Positions 1-8,970 of a stretch of 64,000 nt of DNA are shown piece after piece; position 1 is the stretch's first letter, and every line of letters begins with the position of its first letter. Under the pieces are notes generated by a model that made no database searches, was not told where the DNA came from, and was given only the letters and a program-made list of their open reading frames with translations. The translations under genes were made by a program, and so were the position numbers. The stretch lies in assembly GCA_035541475.1 (NCBI GenBank), contig DATKND010000119.1, positions 1 through 64,000 of the forward strand, given 5' to 3'. The DNA is from DASUFZ01 sp035541475. Lineage in GTDB: Bacteria; Myxococcota_A; UBA9160; SMWR01.

Positions 1-1016
1 ACCCGCTGGTGTCGATGTCCGCGGCGCGCGACTACCTGGCCTCGAACGTCGTGACGCAGTTCCGCGAGCTCGAGACCGCCGCACGCGGCGCCGACTGGAT
101 CCTGGCCGCGGGCGTCCAGCTCTCGGCGGCCTCGATCGCACAGGCCGGCGGCTCGCGCTACCGCTACGTCGCCTACTGCCCGTCCGTGCTGCGCTCGCGG
201 CTCCAGACGCCCTTCGTGGTGCCGCGCGCCGAGCTGCGGCCCTGGCTGAACCGCCTCGCCTGGTGGTTCACGCTCCGCCTGTTCTCGACGCTTCGCGGTG
301 TGGTGGATCGCGAGCGCGCGCGGCTCGGACTCGCGCCGGAGCGCGATCTCTACGCGCTGCTGCGCGGCGAGGCTCCGGCGCTCGCGGCCGAGGATCTGCT
401 CGCGCGCGTGGCCCCGGATCTCGAGCACCAGGTCCGGGTGGTGGGCTGCCTGCATCCCTTCGAGGAGGAGCCGCTGCCGGCGAAGCTCGAACACTTTCTC
501 GCGTCGGGAGAGCCGCCTGTGTACGTGGGCTTCGGCAGCATGACCGACCCCGATCCAGCCGCGAGCACGCGCCTCGTGCTCGACGCGATCGCCGGCGCGG
601 GCGTGCGCGCCGTGCTCTCCGCCGGCTGGGCCGGGCTCGGCGACGCGCCGCTGCCGGAGAGCGTGACGGTGGTCGGATCGGTCCCGCACGCGGCGCTCTT
701 TCGCCGCGTCGCCGCAGTCGTGCACCACGGCGGCGCCGGCACCACCACGACGGCCGCGCGCGCGGGCGCGCCGCAGATCGTCGTGCCGCACGTGCTCGAC
801 CAGTTCCACTGGGGCCGCCGCATCGAGCGCCTCGGCCTCGGGCCGCCGGCGATGCCGCGACGCGGTCTCACCGCCGCGCGGCTCGCGCAGGCGATCGCCG
901 CCGTGCGCGACAACGACGTCGTGGCAGAGCGCGCGGCCGAGCTCGGTCGCCGGCTGCGCGACGCGCTGCGCGCGCGGCCGCATCCGGCCGACGCGCTGTT
1001 CGTGGACCTCGTGTAG
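1..1016 (+). CDS. GT1-family glycosyltransferase (partial, 5' end outside window)
   Basis: The frame is open to the left edge, so the N-terminus is missing; about 338 codons remain against roughly 400-430 in the family. The C-terminal half carries the nucleotide-sugar signature of GT1 enzymes: a GFGSM loop, then HHGGAGTTTTAARAG, then a DQFHWG element that in this family contacts the sugar donor. This form is typical of bacterial sterol/lipid glucosyltransferases and macrolide-type GTs. It probably moves a sugar from a UDP- or TDP-donor to a lipophilic acceptor at the inner membrane. An acyl-CoA synthetase starts 9 nt downstream on the same strand, which fits a glycolipid role. The acceptor cannot be told from sequence. 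Confidence 0.85.
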   Translation, partial: PLVSMSAARDYLASNVVTQFRELETAARGADWILAAGVQLSAASIAQAGGSRYRYVAYCPSVLRSRLQTPFVVPRAELRPWLNRLAWWFTLRLFSTLRGVVDRERARLGLAPERDLYALLRGEAPALAAEDLLARVAPDLEHQVRVVGCLHPFEEEPLPAKLEHFLASGEPPVYVGFGSMTDPDPAASTRLVLDAIAGAGVRAVLSAGWAGLGDAPLPESVTVVGSVPHAALFRRVAAVVHHGGAGTTTTAARAGAPQIVVPHVLDQFHWGRRIERLGLGPPAMPRRGLTAARLAQAIAAVRDNDVVAERAAELGRRLRDALRARPHPADALFVDLV

Positions 1017-1025
1017 CCTGCGCCG

Positions 1026-2831
1026 ATGGGTCTTCTCGATCGGCTCGCGCTCGCCGCGCGACTGCTGCCCGCGCTGCCGAAGCTGACCGCGTACAAGCCG
1101 GACGACCGCACCAGCGTCGCCGATCTCGTCGAGACGCAGGCGAGGCGCCGTCCGGTGCAGCCCTTCCTGCTCTACGGCGACCGCGAGCAGAGCTATGGCG
1201 AGCTGAACCGCGCGGCCAACCAGGTCGCGCACTGGGGGCGCGGCCGCGGGCTCGCGCGCGGCGACGTCGTGGCGCTGTGCATGGAGAACCGCCCCGAGTA
1301 CGTCGGCACGTGGGTGGGGCTCGCGAAGCTCGGCGTGACCGCGGCGCTGATCAACACGCACCTCGCGGGCCGCGCGCTCGCCCACGCGATCGCGACGTCG
1401 AAAGCGCGGCACGTGCTCGTCGGCGAGGAGTGCCTGCCGCGCCATGCGGGCGCCGCGGCCGATCTTCCGCCCGGCCTCGAGCTCTGGGTCGCGCGCGACG
1501 GCGAGTCGCCGCCCGGCGACTGGCCCGACGGCGCGCACGACCTCGACGCGGCGCTCGCGCAGCAATCCGAGGAGAACCCGGACGCGTCGCTGCGCGAGGG
1601 GCTCCGCTCGGGCGACGACCTCTTCTACATCTACACCTCCGGCACGACGGGCCTGCCGAAGGCCGCGCGCTTCTCGCACATGCGCTTCCTCGGCATGGGC
1701 GACATCGCGGCCTACGCGCTCTCGCTGCGGCCGGGCGACGTCCACTACTGCGCGCTGCCGCTCTACCACTCGGCCGGCGGCGCGATGCTGGTCTCGTCGG
1801 TGCTCTCGGCGGGCGCCGCGATGGCGCTGCGGCGCCGCTTCAGCGCGACGCGCTTCTGGGACGACATCCGCAGACATCGCGCGAGCTGTTTCCAGTACAT
1901 CGGCGAGCTCTGCCGCTATCTCCTCCAGCAGCCGCCGCGCCCCGACGACCGCGAGCATCCGGTGCGCGCGATGATCGGCAACGGCCTGCGCGCCGACGTG
2001 TGGTCGGCCTTCCAGGAGCGCTTCGGCATCCCCGTCGTGCGCGAGTTCTACGGCGCCACGGAGGGCAACTCGGCGATCATGAACTTCGAGAACAAGGTCG
2101 GCTCGGTCGGCCGCTTCCCGTGGAAGGTGTTCTCGAACGCGCGCATCATCCGCTACGACCACGACGCCGACGCGCCGGTGCGCGGCGCGGACGGGCTCTG
2201 CATCGAGTGCGGCGACGACGAGGTCGGCGAGCTCGTCGGCCGCCTGCCGAAGCGCGCCAACGATCCGGCGGGCCGCTTCGAGGGCTACACCTCGAAGGAG
2301 GCGACCGAGCGGAAGCTCCTGCGCGACGTCTTCGCGCCGGGTGACGTCTGGTTCCGCTCGGGCGATCTGCTGCGCCGCGACCGCGACGACTTCTTCTACT
2401 TCGTCGACCGCATCGGCGACACCTTCCGCTGGAAGGGCGAGAACGTCTCGACACAGGAGGTGGCCGAGCAGCTCGGCGCCTTCCCGGGACTCTTCATGGT
2501 GAACGTCTACGGGGTCGCGGTGCCGGGCGCGGACGGCCGCGCCGGCATGGCGGCGCTGGTGCTCGAGTCGGGCGCGCGCTTCGACGGCGCCGACTTTCAT
2601 CGCCACGCGCAGGCGCTGCCGCGCTACGCCGCGCCGCTCTTCGTGCGAATCCTCGCCGAGCAGGAGACCACCGGCACCTTCAAGATCCGCAAGGTCGATC
2701 TGCAGCGAGAGGGCTTCGATCCGGCGTCGATCTCCGATCCGCTCTTCGTGCGCGACGACGCCGCGTCGGCCTACGTGCCGCTCACGACCGAGATCGCGGC
2801 GGAGATCCTCTCGGGCCGCCGCGCGCTCTAG
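1026..2831 (+). CDS. FATP/FadD6-type very-long-chain acyl-CoA synthetase
   Basis: A 601-residue adenylate-forming enzyme that would activate fatty acids or other carboxylic acids to CoA thioesters. The AMP-binding P-loop YIYTSGTTGLPKA is near residue 200. A REFYGATEGNSAIMNF block near residue 345 is diagnostic of the fatty-acid-transport-protein/VLACS branch. The C-terminal hinge contains FRWKGENVSTQEV. Length matches the family (about 600). It follows the glycosyltransferase after 9 nt and is probably co-transcribed. Substrate chain length is not readable from the sequence. Confidence 0.9.
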   Translation: MGLLDRLALAARLLPALPKLTAYKPDDRTSVADLVETQARRRPVQPFLLYGDREQSYGELNRAANQVAHWGRGRGLARGDVVALCMENRPEYVGTWVGLAKLGVTAALINTHLAGRALAHAIATSKARHVLVGEECLPRHAGAAADLPPGLELWVARDGESPPGDWPDGAHDLDAALAQQSEENPDASLREGLRSGDDLFYIYTSGTTGLPKAARFSHMRFLGMGDIAAYALSLRPGDVHYCALPLYHSAGGAMLVSSVLSAGAAMALRRRFSATRFWDDIRRHRASCFQYIGELCRYLLQQPPRPDDREHPVRAMIGNGLRADVWSAFQERFGIPVVREFYGATEGNSAIMNFENKVGSVGRFPWKVFSNARIIRYDHDADAPVRGADGLCIECGDDEVGELVGRLPKRANDPAGRFEGYTSKEATERKLLRDVFAPGDVWFRSGDLLRRDRDDFFYFVDRIGDTFRWKGENVSTQEVAEQLGAFPGLFMVNVYGVAVPGADGRAGMAALVLESGARFDGADFHRHAQALPRYAAPLFVRILAEQETTGTFKIRKVDLQREGFDPASISDPLFVRDDAASAYVPLTTEIAAEILSGRRAL

Positions 2832-2852
2832 CCGCTCTCGGTGATCGCAGCG

Positions 2853-3455
2853 TCAGCCCTCCGTGATCGGAATGTGTCGGGGCTGCGAGCGCACGCGCTC
2901 GAGCCAGGACCGCACCGCCGGATACTCGTCGAGCAGGAAGCCGCCCTCGTGCGCCACGTGCGTGTAGGCGTAGAGCGCGATGTCCGCGATCGTGTAGGTC
3001 TCCGCGACGAAGAAGTCGCGTCCGCGGAGATGATCCTCCATCACGCCGAGCGCCTCGTAGCCCCGCTCCCGGCGCGTCTCCACCTCCTTCGGCCGCTGCG
3101 CCGACACGCCCGTGTGGACCCACCAGCGCACGACCGCGATGTAGGGCTCGTGGCTGTACTGCTCGAAGAACATCCAGCGCAGCACCTGCGCGCGACCGAG
3201 GCGATCCGCGGGCAGCAGCGGCGTGCCCTCCGCGAGGTAGAAGAGGATCGCGTCCGACTCGGGCAGCGGCGTCCCATCGTCGAGCACGAGCAGCGGGATG
3301 CGCCCGTTGCGATTCAGGGCCAGGAACTCCGGCGTGCGCGTCTCGCCGTTCCGGATGTCGAGCTCGATGCGCTCGTACTCGACGCCGAGCTGGTGCAGCA
3401 GCAGCCGGACCTTGTAGCCGTTTCCGGACTCCAGGTAGTCGTAGAGCTTCAACAT
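2853..3455 (-). CDS. Glutathione S-transferase family protein
   Basis: A 200-residue cytosolic GST with an N-terminal thioredoxin fold (MLKLYDYLESGNGYKVRLLL), the cis-Pro/glutathione segment NGRIPLLVLDDG and the ESDAI motif near residues 67-71. An all-helical C-terminal domain includes FFVAETYTIADIALYAY, the N-capping-box region of GSTs. The likely role is conjugation or thiol chemistry on electrophiles. The start codon lies only about 5 nt from the end of a dispersed repeat copy, so the repeat forms the whole 5' leader. It is convergent with the acyl-CoA synthetase and divergent from greB. Confidence 0.88.
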   Translation of the reverse strand: MLKLYDYLESGNGYKVRLLLHQLGVEYERIELDIRNGETRTPEFLALNRNGRIPLLVLDDGTPLPESDAILFYLAEGTPLLPADRLGRAQVLRWMFFEQYSHEPYIAVVRWWVHTGVSAQRPKEVETRRERGYEALGVMEDHLRGRDFFVAETYTIADIALYAYTHVAHEGGFLLDEYPAVRSWLERVRSQPRHIPITEG

Positions 3456-3460
3456 CGCCT

Positions 3461-3570
3461 TCTTGCCGGACCTTCGCGCTCGCTACTCGCTCGCGCTCGG
3501 GCTGCCGGCCTTCGCTCGGCTGCGCCTCGCTGCGCGTCGGCCGACTCATGTCGGCCTCCTTGCGACTCGC
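3461..3570 (-). repeat. Dispersed junction repeat, copy A
   Basis: Read on the minus strand it starts GAGTCGCAAGGAGGCCGAC, forms a GGCCGAC-ATGA-GTCGGCC hairpin, then runs through CGCAGCGAGGCGCAGCCGAG and ends GGTCCGGCAAGAAGGCG directly before the GST start codon. About nine in ten bases match copy B at 10365-10468. It fills most of the greB/GST divergent spacer. An AAGGAGG plus ATG inside it could start a short leader peptide. Confidence 0.85.
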
Positions 3571-3603
3571 GGGCTGTTCGAGCATACGGCAGGCTAGGCG
3601 TGG

Positions 3604-4107
3604 ATGGCGCGCAGACCCTCGCCCGAGTCGCCTCGCTCCCGCTACATCACGCCCGAAGGCGCGATGCGGCTGCGCGAGGAGTACGACCGCTTGTGGACGG
3701 TCGAACGCCCGCGCGTGACCCGCGAGGTCGCGGAGGCGGCCGCCCTCGGCGACCGCTCCGAGAACGCGGAGTACATCTACGGCAAGCGCCGGCTGCGCGA
3801 GATCGACAGCCGCCTCGAGTTCCTGAACCGGCGCCTCGAGCAGCTCGTGGTGGTGGAGAGCTCGGGCCACGGCGATGGGCGCGTCGTCTTCGGCGCGTGG
3901 GTGCGCGTCTCGGAGCAGGAGAGCGGCGAGGAGACGCTCTACCGCATCGTCGGACCGGACGAGTTCGACGTCGAAGCGGGCCACATCAGCATGGATTCGC
4001 CGGTCGGGCGCGCGCTCCTCGGCAAGAAAGGCGGCGACGAGGTGACGGTCAGCCGACCGAAGGGTGTCGCGGTGTTCGAGATCCTCGAGGTGCGTTACCG
4101 GCGATGA
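3604..4107 (+). CDS. greB: Transcription elongation factor GreB
   Basis: A 167-residue Gre factor that inserts its coiled coil into the RNA polymerase secondary channel and stimulates cleavage of backtracked RNA. It has the N-terminal coiled-coil start YITPEGAMRLREEYDRLW and the acidic tip with conserved D/E (GDRSENAEYIYGK). The loop sequence YIYGKRRLREIDSRL is the GreB rather than GreA form. A C-terminal FKBP-like domain ends SPVGRALLGKKGGDEV. Its TGA overlaps the ATG of the next gene (ATGA), so the two are probably translationally coupled. Confidence 0.93.
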   Translation: MARRPSPESPRSRYITPEGAMRLREEYDRLWTVERPRVTREVAEAAALGDRSENAEYIYGKRRLREIDSRLEFLNRRLEQLVVVESSGHGDGRVVFGAWVRVSEQESGEETLYRIVGPDEFDVEAGHISMDSPVGRALLGKKGGDEVTVSRPKGVAVFEILEVRYRR

Positions 4108-4553
4108 ACGACGCGCGCTCGACCTTCGCGCGCTCCCTGCTGTTCGAGATCCCGGGCCGGGTGGTGGCGGCGGCCATCCTCACGAGCGCGGCGCTGTCGC
4201 TCGCCGCGGCTCCGCGCGCGCGCGCGGCCGAGCCGTCGTCCGACGATCCGCCGCTCTGCCGCGAGGCGCTCGCCACGCGCCCGGACGAGAGCGCGCTCGA
4301 CGCGCTCGCGCACGCCGAGGAGGACCTCGCGTCGCGCGCGCGCAAGGCGAACGCCGAGGCGCAGCGGATCGTCCACGCGCACATCGGAGACGGCGAGCGG
4401 GGGGGACTCGCCGCAGTCGGCGCGTCCGAGCCGCTGCTGAGTCAGGCCGCGGAGCTGCGCAAGGCGGGCAAGGTGATCTGCCACTGCCGGCAGCGGCGCG
4501 GCGATCCACTGCGAGAGGACTGCGAGTACCTCTATCCGGAAAAGTTGCAATGA
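4104..4553 (+). CDS. Small exported protein of unknown function
   Basis: 149 residues, starting inside the greB stop (ATGA). A hydrophobic segment (VVAAAILTSAALSLAAAPRA) ending in ARAAEP looks like a signal peptide with cleavage near residue 42, so the mature protein should be periplasmic. The mature part is short, charged and probably helical (DALAHAEEDLASRARKANAE). It carries four cysteines, including CHC and EDC near the C-terminus, which could bind metal or form disulfides. I do not recognise a family. Coupling to greB need not imply a shared function. Confidence 0.7.
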   Translation: MNDARSTFARSLLFEIPGRVVAAAILTSAALSLAAAPRARAAEPSSDDPPLCREALATRPDESALDALAHAEEDLASRARKANAEAQRIVHAHIGDGERGGLAAVGASEPLLSQAAELRKAGKVICHCRQRRGDPLREDCEYLYPEKLQ

Positions 4554-4655
4554 CCCGTGGACCCACTCGGCGACCTTCTCGATAATGCGCGCGCTCGGCC
4601 CGTGGGAGGGCGAGCGCGTGTCGCGTTCCGTGCCGCATCCAGGGAAGGAGTGTCC

Positions 4656-6101
4656 GTGAAGATCCGCCTCGCCGCCCTCGCGGCCCTGTGTCTCCCGAGC
4701 CTCCTCTTCGTCACATCCTGCGCGACGTCGAACACCGGCTCATCCGGTCCGGAGGCCAAGCAGCCCACGCAGGAAGAGATCGCGATGGACGCCTACATCT
4801 ACGGCTATCCGCTGATCACGATGGAGATGACACGGCGCATCTCGACCAACGTTGCGAAGCCGGTGGGGACGCGCGCGCCGATGGGGCAGTTCGCGCGGCT
4901 GCGCGAGTACCCGACGGCGAAGTTCCGCGACGTCACCGCGCCGAACGCGGACACGCTCTACACCATCGCGTGGCTGGACGTCGGCAAGGAGCCGTGGATC
5001 GTCAGCGTGCCGGCGATGAAGGATCGCTACTACCTGCTCCCGCTGCTCGACGGCTGGACCCACGTGTTCGCGGCTCCGGGGAAGCGCACGACCGGTGACG
5101 GCGCGCAGAAGTTCGCGGTGACGGGTCCGGGCTTCAGCGGCACCTTGCCGGCAGGCGTGACCGAGTACAAGTCCGGGACCGACATCGTCTGGCTGCTCGG
5201 GCGCATCTACTGCACGGGAACGCCGGCGGACTACGCGGCGGTGCACGCGATCCAGGACAAGGTGACCGCGGTGCCGCTCTCCGCCTACGGCAAGGCCTGG
5301 AAGCCGCCGGCCGGCACCGTCGATCCGAAGATCGACATGAAGACGGGGGTGCGCGACCAGGTGGATCGCCTCGACGCGGTCGCGTACTTCAGCTTGCTCG
5401 CGAAGCTGCTCGAGAAGAACCCGCCCGCGCCCGAGGACGCGGACATGGTCGCGCAGCTCGCGGAGATCGGAATCGTGTCCGGCCAGCCCTTCGACGCGTC
5501 GAAGCTCGATCCGGACGTGGCGTCGGTGGTTCCGAGGGCCGCGCAGGAGAAGATCATGGGCTGGTTCAAGGGGAGCGTGGCCGCGGGCGATGCGAGCGAC
5601 GCGAACGGCTGGATGTTCTCGACGAAGACCGGAACCTACGGGACCCAGTACCTCCAGCGCGCGCTCATCACCGCGATCGGGCTCGGCGCCAATCTCCCCC
5701 AGGACGCGATCTATCCGACCTCGCAGGTCGATTCCGAGGGCCATCCGTACGACGGCGCGGAGCGCTACGTGATGCGCTTCGAGAAGGGGGCGCTGCCGCC
5801 GGCAAACGCGTTCTGGTCGGTGACGATGTACGACGCGGATTACTTCTTCGTGGCCAACCCGCTGAACCGCTACACCGTCAGCAGCCGCAGCAAGCTCAAG
5901 GCGAACCCCGACGGCTCGGTCGACGTGTACATCCAGAACGCCTCGCCTGGGAAGGCGAAGGAATCGAACTGGCTGCCCGCGCCGAAGGGCCGCTTCGTCC
6001 TGATGCTGCGCATGTACTGGCCGAAGGAGACGCCGCCGTCGATCCTCGACGGCAGCTGGACGCCGCCGCCGGTGGTGAGGACCACGCCGACCGCGCTATA
6101 G
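4656..6101 (+). CDS. DUF1254/DUF1214 exported protein, probable lipoprotein
   Basis: 481 residues from GTG at 4656, chosen because GGAAGGAG lies 5 nt upstream. The N-terminus is a signal peptide ending in FVTSC (weak lipobox, Cys about 22). The DUF1254 domain begins at EEIAMDAYIYGYPLITMEMTRR and includes the conserved TAPNADTLYTIAWLDV block. The C-terminal DUF1214 domain contains GALPPANAFWSVTMYD and ends near PKGRFVLMLRMYWPKE. The biochemical role of these paired domains is not established. It stands alone, convergent with the cupin gene downstream. Confidence 0.88.
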   Translation: MKIRLAALAALCLPSLLFVTSCATSNTGSSGPEAKQPTQEEIAMDAYIYGYPLITMEMTRRISTNVAKPVGTRAPMGQFARLREYPTAKFRDVTAPNADTLYTIAWLDVGKEPWIVSVPAMKDRYYLLPLLDGWTHVFAAPGKRTTGDGAQKFAVTGPGFSGTLPAGVTEYKSGTDIVWLLGRIYCTGTPADYAAVHAIQDKVTAVPLSAYGKAWKPPAGTVDPKIDMKTGVRDQVDRLDAVAYFSLLAKLLEKNPPAPEDADMVAQLAEIGIVSGQPFDASKLDPDVASVVPRAAQEKIMGWFKGSVAAGDASDANGWMFSTKTGTYGTQYLQRALITAIGLGANLPQDAIYPTSQVDSEGHPYDGAERYVMRFEKGALPPANAFWSVTMYDADYFFVANPLNRYTVSSRSKLKANPDGSVDVYIQNASPGKAKESNWLPAPKGRFVLMLRMYWPKETPPSILDGSWTPPPVVRTTPTAL

Positions 6102-6140
6102 GCACTCGCTCTGATCTCCGCTCGGCTTCGCCGCTTGCTG

Positions 6141-6464
6141 TCAGTCCTTCAGCTCGATGATGATCTCGTGGTACGTGCGGCGGCCGACGTTGCGCGCGAT
6201 CTCGACGCCGCCGCGTGTCACGTAGAAATGCTGTCCGGGCACGACGTCGGCCTCGAGGTACTCGCGGTAGGGTCCTTCGGTGTCGGGCTCGGGCAGCACC
6301 GCCATGCGGTCGCCGTCGATCTGCACGAGGATGTGATCGAGCGCGTGGCGGTGGACCGGGCCTTGATGGCCGGGCTCCATGCGCAGCTCCCAGATGCGCA
6401 CGCGCTCGTTCTCGAAGACGATGCGATCGGCGATGGGTCCGAGCTTGCGTTGCGGTGCGCTCAT
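6141..6464 (-). CDS. Small cupin-domain protein
   Basis: 107 residues forming a single cupin barrel. The metal-binding motif 1 region reads MEPGHQGPVHRHALDHILVQI, with His residues able to bind metal, and a second strand block HFYVTRGGVEIARNVG follows. It lies 20 nt downstream of the hydroxyacid dehydrogenase stop, probably the last gene of that operon. Related small cupins often accompany catabolic enzymes, but no substrate can be assigned. Confidence 0.78.
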   Translation of the reverse strand: MSAPQRKLGPIADRIVFENERVRIWELRMEPGHQGPVHRHALDHILVQIDGDRMAVLPEPDTEGPYREYLEADVVPGQHFYVTRGGVEIARNVGRRTYHEIIIELKD

Positions 6465-6484
6465 GCGTGACGACTCCGTTCGCG

Positions 6485-7426
6485 TCAGTAGCCCTGTTCG
6501 AGGTCGACGACGCCGGCGAGCGGCTCGCCCGTCCGGTAGCGCCGCAGGTTCTCGACGAAGGGCAGGATCAGCTCGACCAGCGCGCCGGGCGCGCTCCACG
6601 AGATGTGCGCGGAGACGCGCACGCGCGGGTGCGCGTAGAGCCAGTGTCCGGCGGGCAGCGGCTCCGGGTCGACACAGTCGAGCGACGCGAGCGCCACGCG
6701 GCCGTCGTCGAGCGCGACGCGCAGCGCCTCGTGATCGATCAGCTCGCCGCGCGCGATGTTCACGACGTGGAGGCCCGGCTTCACCTTCGCGAGCGCCTCG
6801 GCGTCGATCAGATGGCGCGTCGCGCGCGTGACCGGCGCCGCGAGGACGAGATGGTCCGCATCGGCCAGCAAGGTCGCGATCTCGCGCACGATCTCGACCC
6901 CCGGCACGGGGCTCGCGGCCTCCGTGCGTCGCAGCGCGCGGACGCGCATGCCGAAGGTCTGCGCGAGCCGCGCGACCTCGGCGCCGATGCCGCCGAGCCC
7001 GACGAGGCCGAGAGTCCTGCCGCGCAGACTGCCGAGCGATGCGATGCTCCAGTGCGCGGGCGGCTCGTGGATCCACATCTCCGGCAGGCGCTTCTCCGCC
7101 GCGAGCATCACCGCGAGCGTCCACTCGGCGATCGGCCCGGCGGACGCGCCGCGCGCGCAGGTCAGCTGCCGCGATCCGAGCGCCGCGAAGGGGAAGTCGT
7201 TCACGCCGGTGCCGAAGGTGTGGACCCAGCGCACGCCGCGCGCGACCACCGCCGCGAGATTCGGGCTGCCCTTCGCGTGCGTCAGCAGCACCTCGCCGCG
7301 CGCGTCGGGCGGCGGCTCGCCCTGCATCGGCACCTGCGTCAGCACGAGATCGGGGAACTCGCGGCGCACCGGCTCGAGCAATTGGAGCGGGAGATGCGAG
7401 AGCACACGCAAGGGTGTCGCGCTCAC
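6485..7426 (-). CDS. D-2-hydroxyacid dehydrogenase (NAD-binding)
   Basis: 313 residues from a GTG that overlaps the upstream TGA (GTGA). The Rossmann motif LGLVGLGGIGAEVARLAQTFG lies in the middle third. LHVVNIARGELIDHEAL carries the conserved Arg, and VALASLDCVDPEPLP corresponds to the DVF-EP-P catalytic Glu block. HISWSAPGA stands where H-T-A normally supplies the catalytic His. It should interconvert a 2-oxoacid and a D-2-hydroxyacid with NAD(P). Translational coupling to the acyl-CoA synthetase suggests a shared pathway. Confidence 0.85.
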   Translation of the reverse strand: MSATPLRVLSHLPLQLLEPVRREFPDLVLTQVPMQGEPPPDARGEVLLTHAKGSPNLAAVVARGVRWVHTFGTGVNDFPFAALGSRQLTCARGASAGPIAEWTLAVMLAAEKRLPEMWIHEPPAHWSIASLGSLRGRTLGLVGLGGIGAEVARLAQTFGMRVRALRRTEAASPVPGVEIVREIATLLADADHLVLAAPVTRATRHLIDAEALAKVKPGLHVVNIARGELIDHEALRVALDDGRVALASLDCVDPEPLPAGHWLYAHPRVRVSAHISWSAPGALVELILPFVENLRRYRTGEPLAGVVDLEQGY

Positions 7427-8943
7427 GGACGACCCGCCGGCCGCGCGAGCAGTCGCTGCACCAGCAGCGCGCGCTGCACCTGACCCGTCGCGGCGGTGCG
7501 CGGCAGCGCCTCCACCAGCTCGAGCCGGCGCGGCTTCTTGAAGGGCGCGAGCCGCGCCTCGCAGTGCTTCTGGAGATCGGCGAGGGTCGGCGACGTGCCG
7601 CGCGCCGGGACGATCACGGCGCAGACGATCTCGCCCCATTGGAGATCCGGCACGCCCACCACCGCCACCTCCGCCACGTCCGGATGGCGCGCGAGCACCG
7701 CCTCGAGCTCGCCCGGTGTCAGGCTCTCGCCGCCCGTGCGGATCACGTCCTTGAGGCGGCCGGTCACCTGGAGGTAGCCCTCGGCATCGCGCTCGCCGAG
7801 GTCGCCGGTGTGGAACCAGCCATCGCGGAGCGCGGCCGCCGTCGCGTCCGGATCCTCGAAGTAGCCGTCCATCAGGAAGGGGCTGCGCACGCAGATCTCG
7901 CCGGCCTCCGACAATCGCAGCTCGACCCCCGGCGCCGCCAGTCCGACGCTGCCGGGCTTTCGGAGCGCATCCGCGTCGGGGAGCGCCGCGGCGCAGCCGA
8001 CCTCCGTCGAGCCGTAGTAGATGCGCGTCGCCGTGTCGGGGAAGCGCTCCTTCAGCGCGCGGATCAGCTCGATCGGCGTGGCCGACGTGCCGGTATCGAG
8101 CTCGCGCAGGCTCCGCAGGTCGTAGCGCGAAGCGTCAGCGTCGAGGATGCGGTGCCACACGGACGGGATGCAGTAGAGGCGCGTGGCGCGCCGCCTCTCG
8201 ATCGCTTCGAGCAGCGCCTCGGCGCTCGCCTGCGGCGCCAGCGCGAGCTCGCCGCGCGTCTGCCAGGCCGCGAGCGCCAAGGTGAAGCCCGCCATGTGGA
8301 AGAGCGGGAACATGCAGACGGAGACCTCGGGCGCGTCGCGGAAGACGCCCTGGAAGCTCCGCAGCCAACTCGCGCGGTGCGAGATCACGACGCCCTTCGG
8401 GCGCCCCGTGCTGCCGCTGGTGAAGAACATCACGTGCGGATCGGTCTCGCGCACGGCGTCATCGACCGCATCCGGTGTCACGTCGCGCGCCGCGAGCAGC
8501 GCGGCGGGGTCGGAGTCGTCGCCGAGGCGGCCGAGCAGCGAAAGCTCGGCGCCGCAGCTGGCCGCAACCGCGCGCGCGACGTCGCGCCGCGCCGTGCTCG
8601 CGACCACGACCCGGTGCGGGCGCGCGACCTCCGCGAGCACGCCCGCCTCCTCGAGCCCGAGCCGCGCGTCGAGCGGCGCGAAGACGAGCCCCTGCTTCGA
8701 GGTCGCGGCGAAGAGCGCGAGCACCTCGAGCGAGGTGTCGGCGAACACGAGCACGCGCTCGCCGCGCCGGGCGCCGCGCTCGCGCAGCGCCGTGCCGATG
8801 CGGCTCGCGGCGGCGTCGAGCTCGCGATGCGTGAGCACGCGCTCGCCGAGCGACGCGGCCGCGCGCTCCGGCACATCGTGCGCGTTGCGGCGGACGAGAT
8901 CGCCGACCCGCAGCTCGACCCTCGGATTCGCGCTTGCGCTCAT
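7423..8943 (-). CDS. Class I adenylate-forming acyl-CoA synthetase
   Basis: 506 residues with all core signatures. These are the P-loop VMFFTSGSTGRPKGVVISH, the A5 motif IYYGSTEVGCA, the A7/A8 block DGWFHTGDLGERDAEGYLQV followed by GRLKDVIRTGGES, and a C-terminal RTAATGQVQR in place of the usual P-x-x-x-x-GK lysine loop. It probably activates a carboxylic acid to its CoA ester. It is the first gene of the minus-strand operon and diverges from the TetR gene across only 27 bp, suggesting TetR control. Confidence 0.9.
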   Translation of the reverse strand: MSASANPRVELRVGDLVRRNAHDVPERAAASLGERVLTHRELDAAASRIGTALRERGARRGERVLVFADTSLEVLALFAATSKQGLVFAPLDARLGLEEAGVLAEVARPHRVVVASTARRDVARAVAASCGAELSLLGRLGDDSDPAALLAARDVTPDAVDDAVRETDPHVMFFTSGSTGRPKGVVISHRASWLRSFQGVFRDAPEVSVCMFPLFHMAGFTLALAAWQTRGELALAPQASAEALLEAIERRRATRLYCIPSVWHRILDADASRYDLRSLRELDTGTSATPIELIRALKERFPDTATRIYYGSTEVGCAAALPDADALRKPGSVGLAAPGVELRLSEAGEICVRSPFLMDGYFEDPDATAAALRDGWFHTGDLGERDAEGYLQVTGRLKDVIRTGGESLTPGELEAVLARHPDVAEVAVVGVPDLQWGEIVCAVIVPARGTSPTLADLQKHCEARLAPFKKPRRLELVEALPRTAATGQVQRALLVQRLLARPAGRP

Positions 8944-8970
8944 GGGCCGGTCCAGAATATCATTCCAGAA
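8944..8970. promoter_or_regulatory. Divergent control region with candidate TetR operator
   Basis: The 27 bp between the acyl-CoA synthetase ATG and the proposed TetR GTG contain GAAT-ATC-ATTC (8955-8965). A further GAATG lies at 8976-8980, giving the inverted pair CATTC...GAATG. It is strikingly AT-rich against its surroundings. TetR regulators often bind such short palindromes between divergent genes. The operator call is inference. Confidence 0.4.

Noticed and set aside
263..2344. A 693-codon open frame overlapping the glycosyltransferase and acyl-CoA synthetase
   Set aside because: Almost only Arg/Ala/Gly/Pro residues and no family motif; it is a shadow of real genes in a stop-poor GC-rich sequence.
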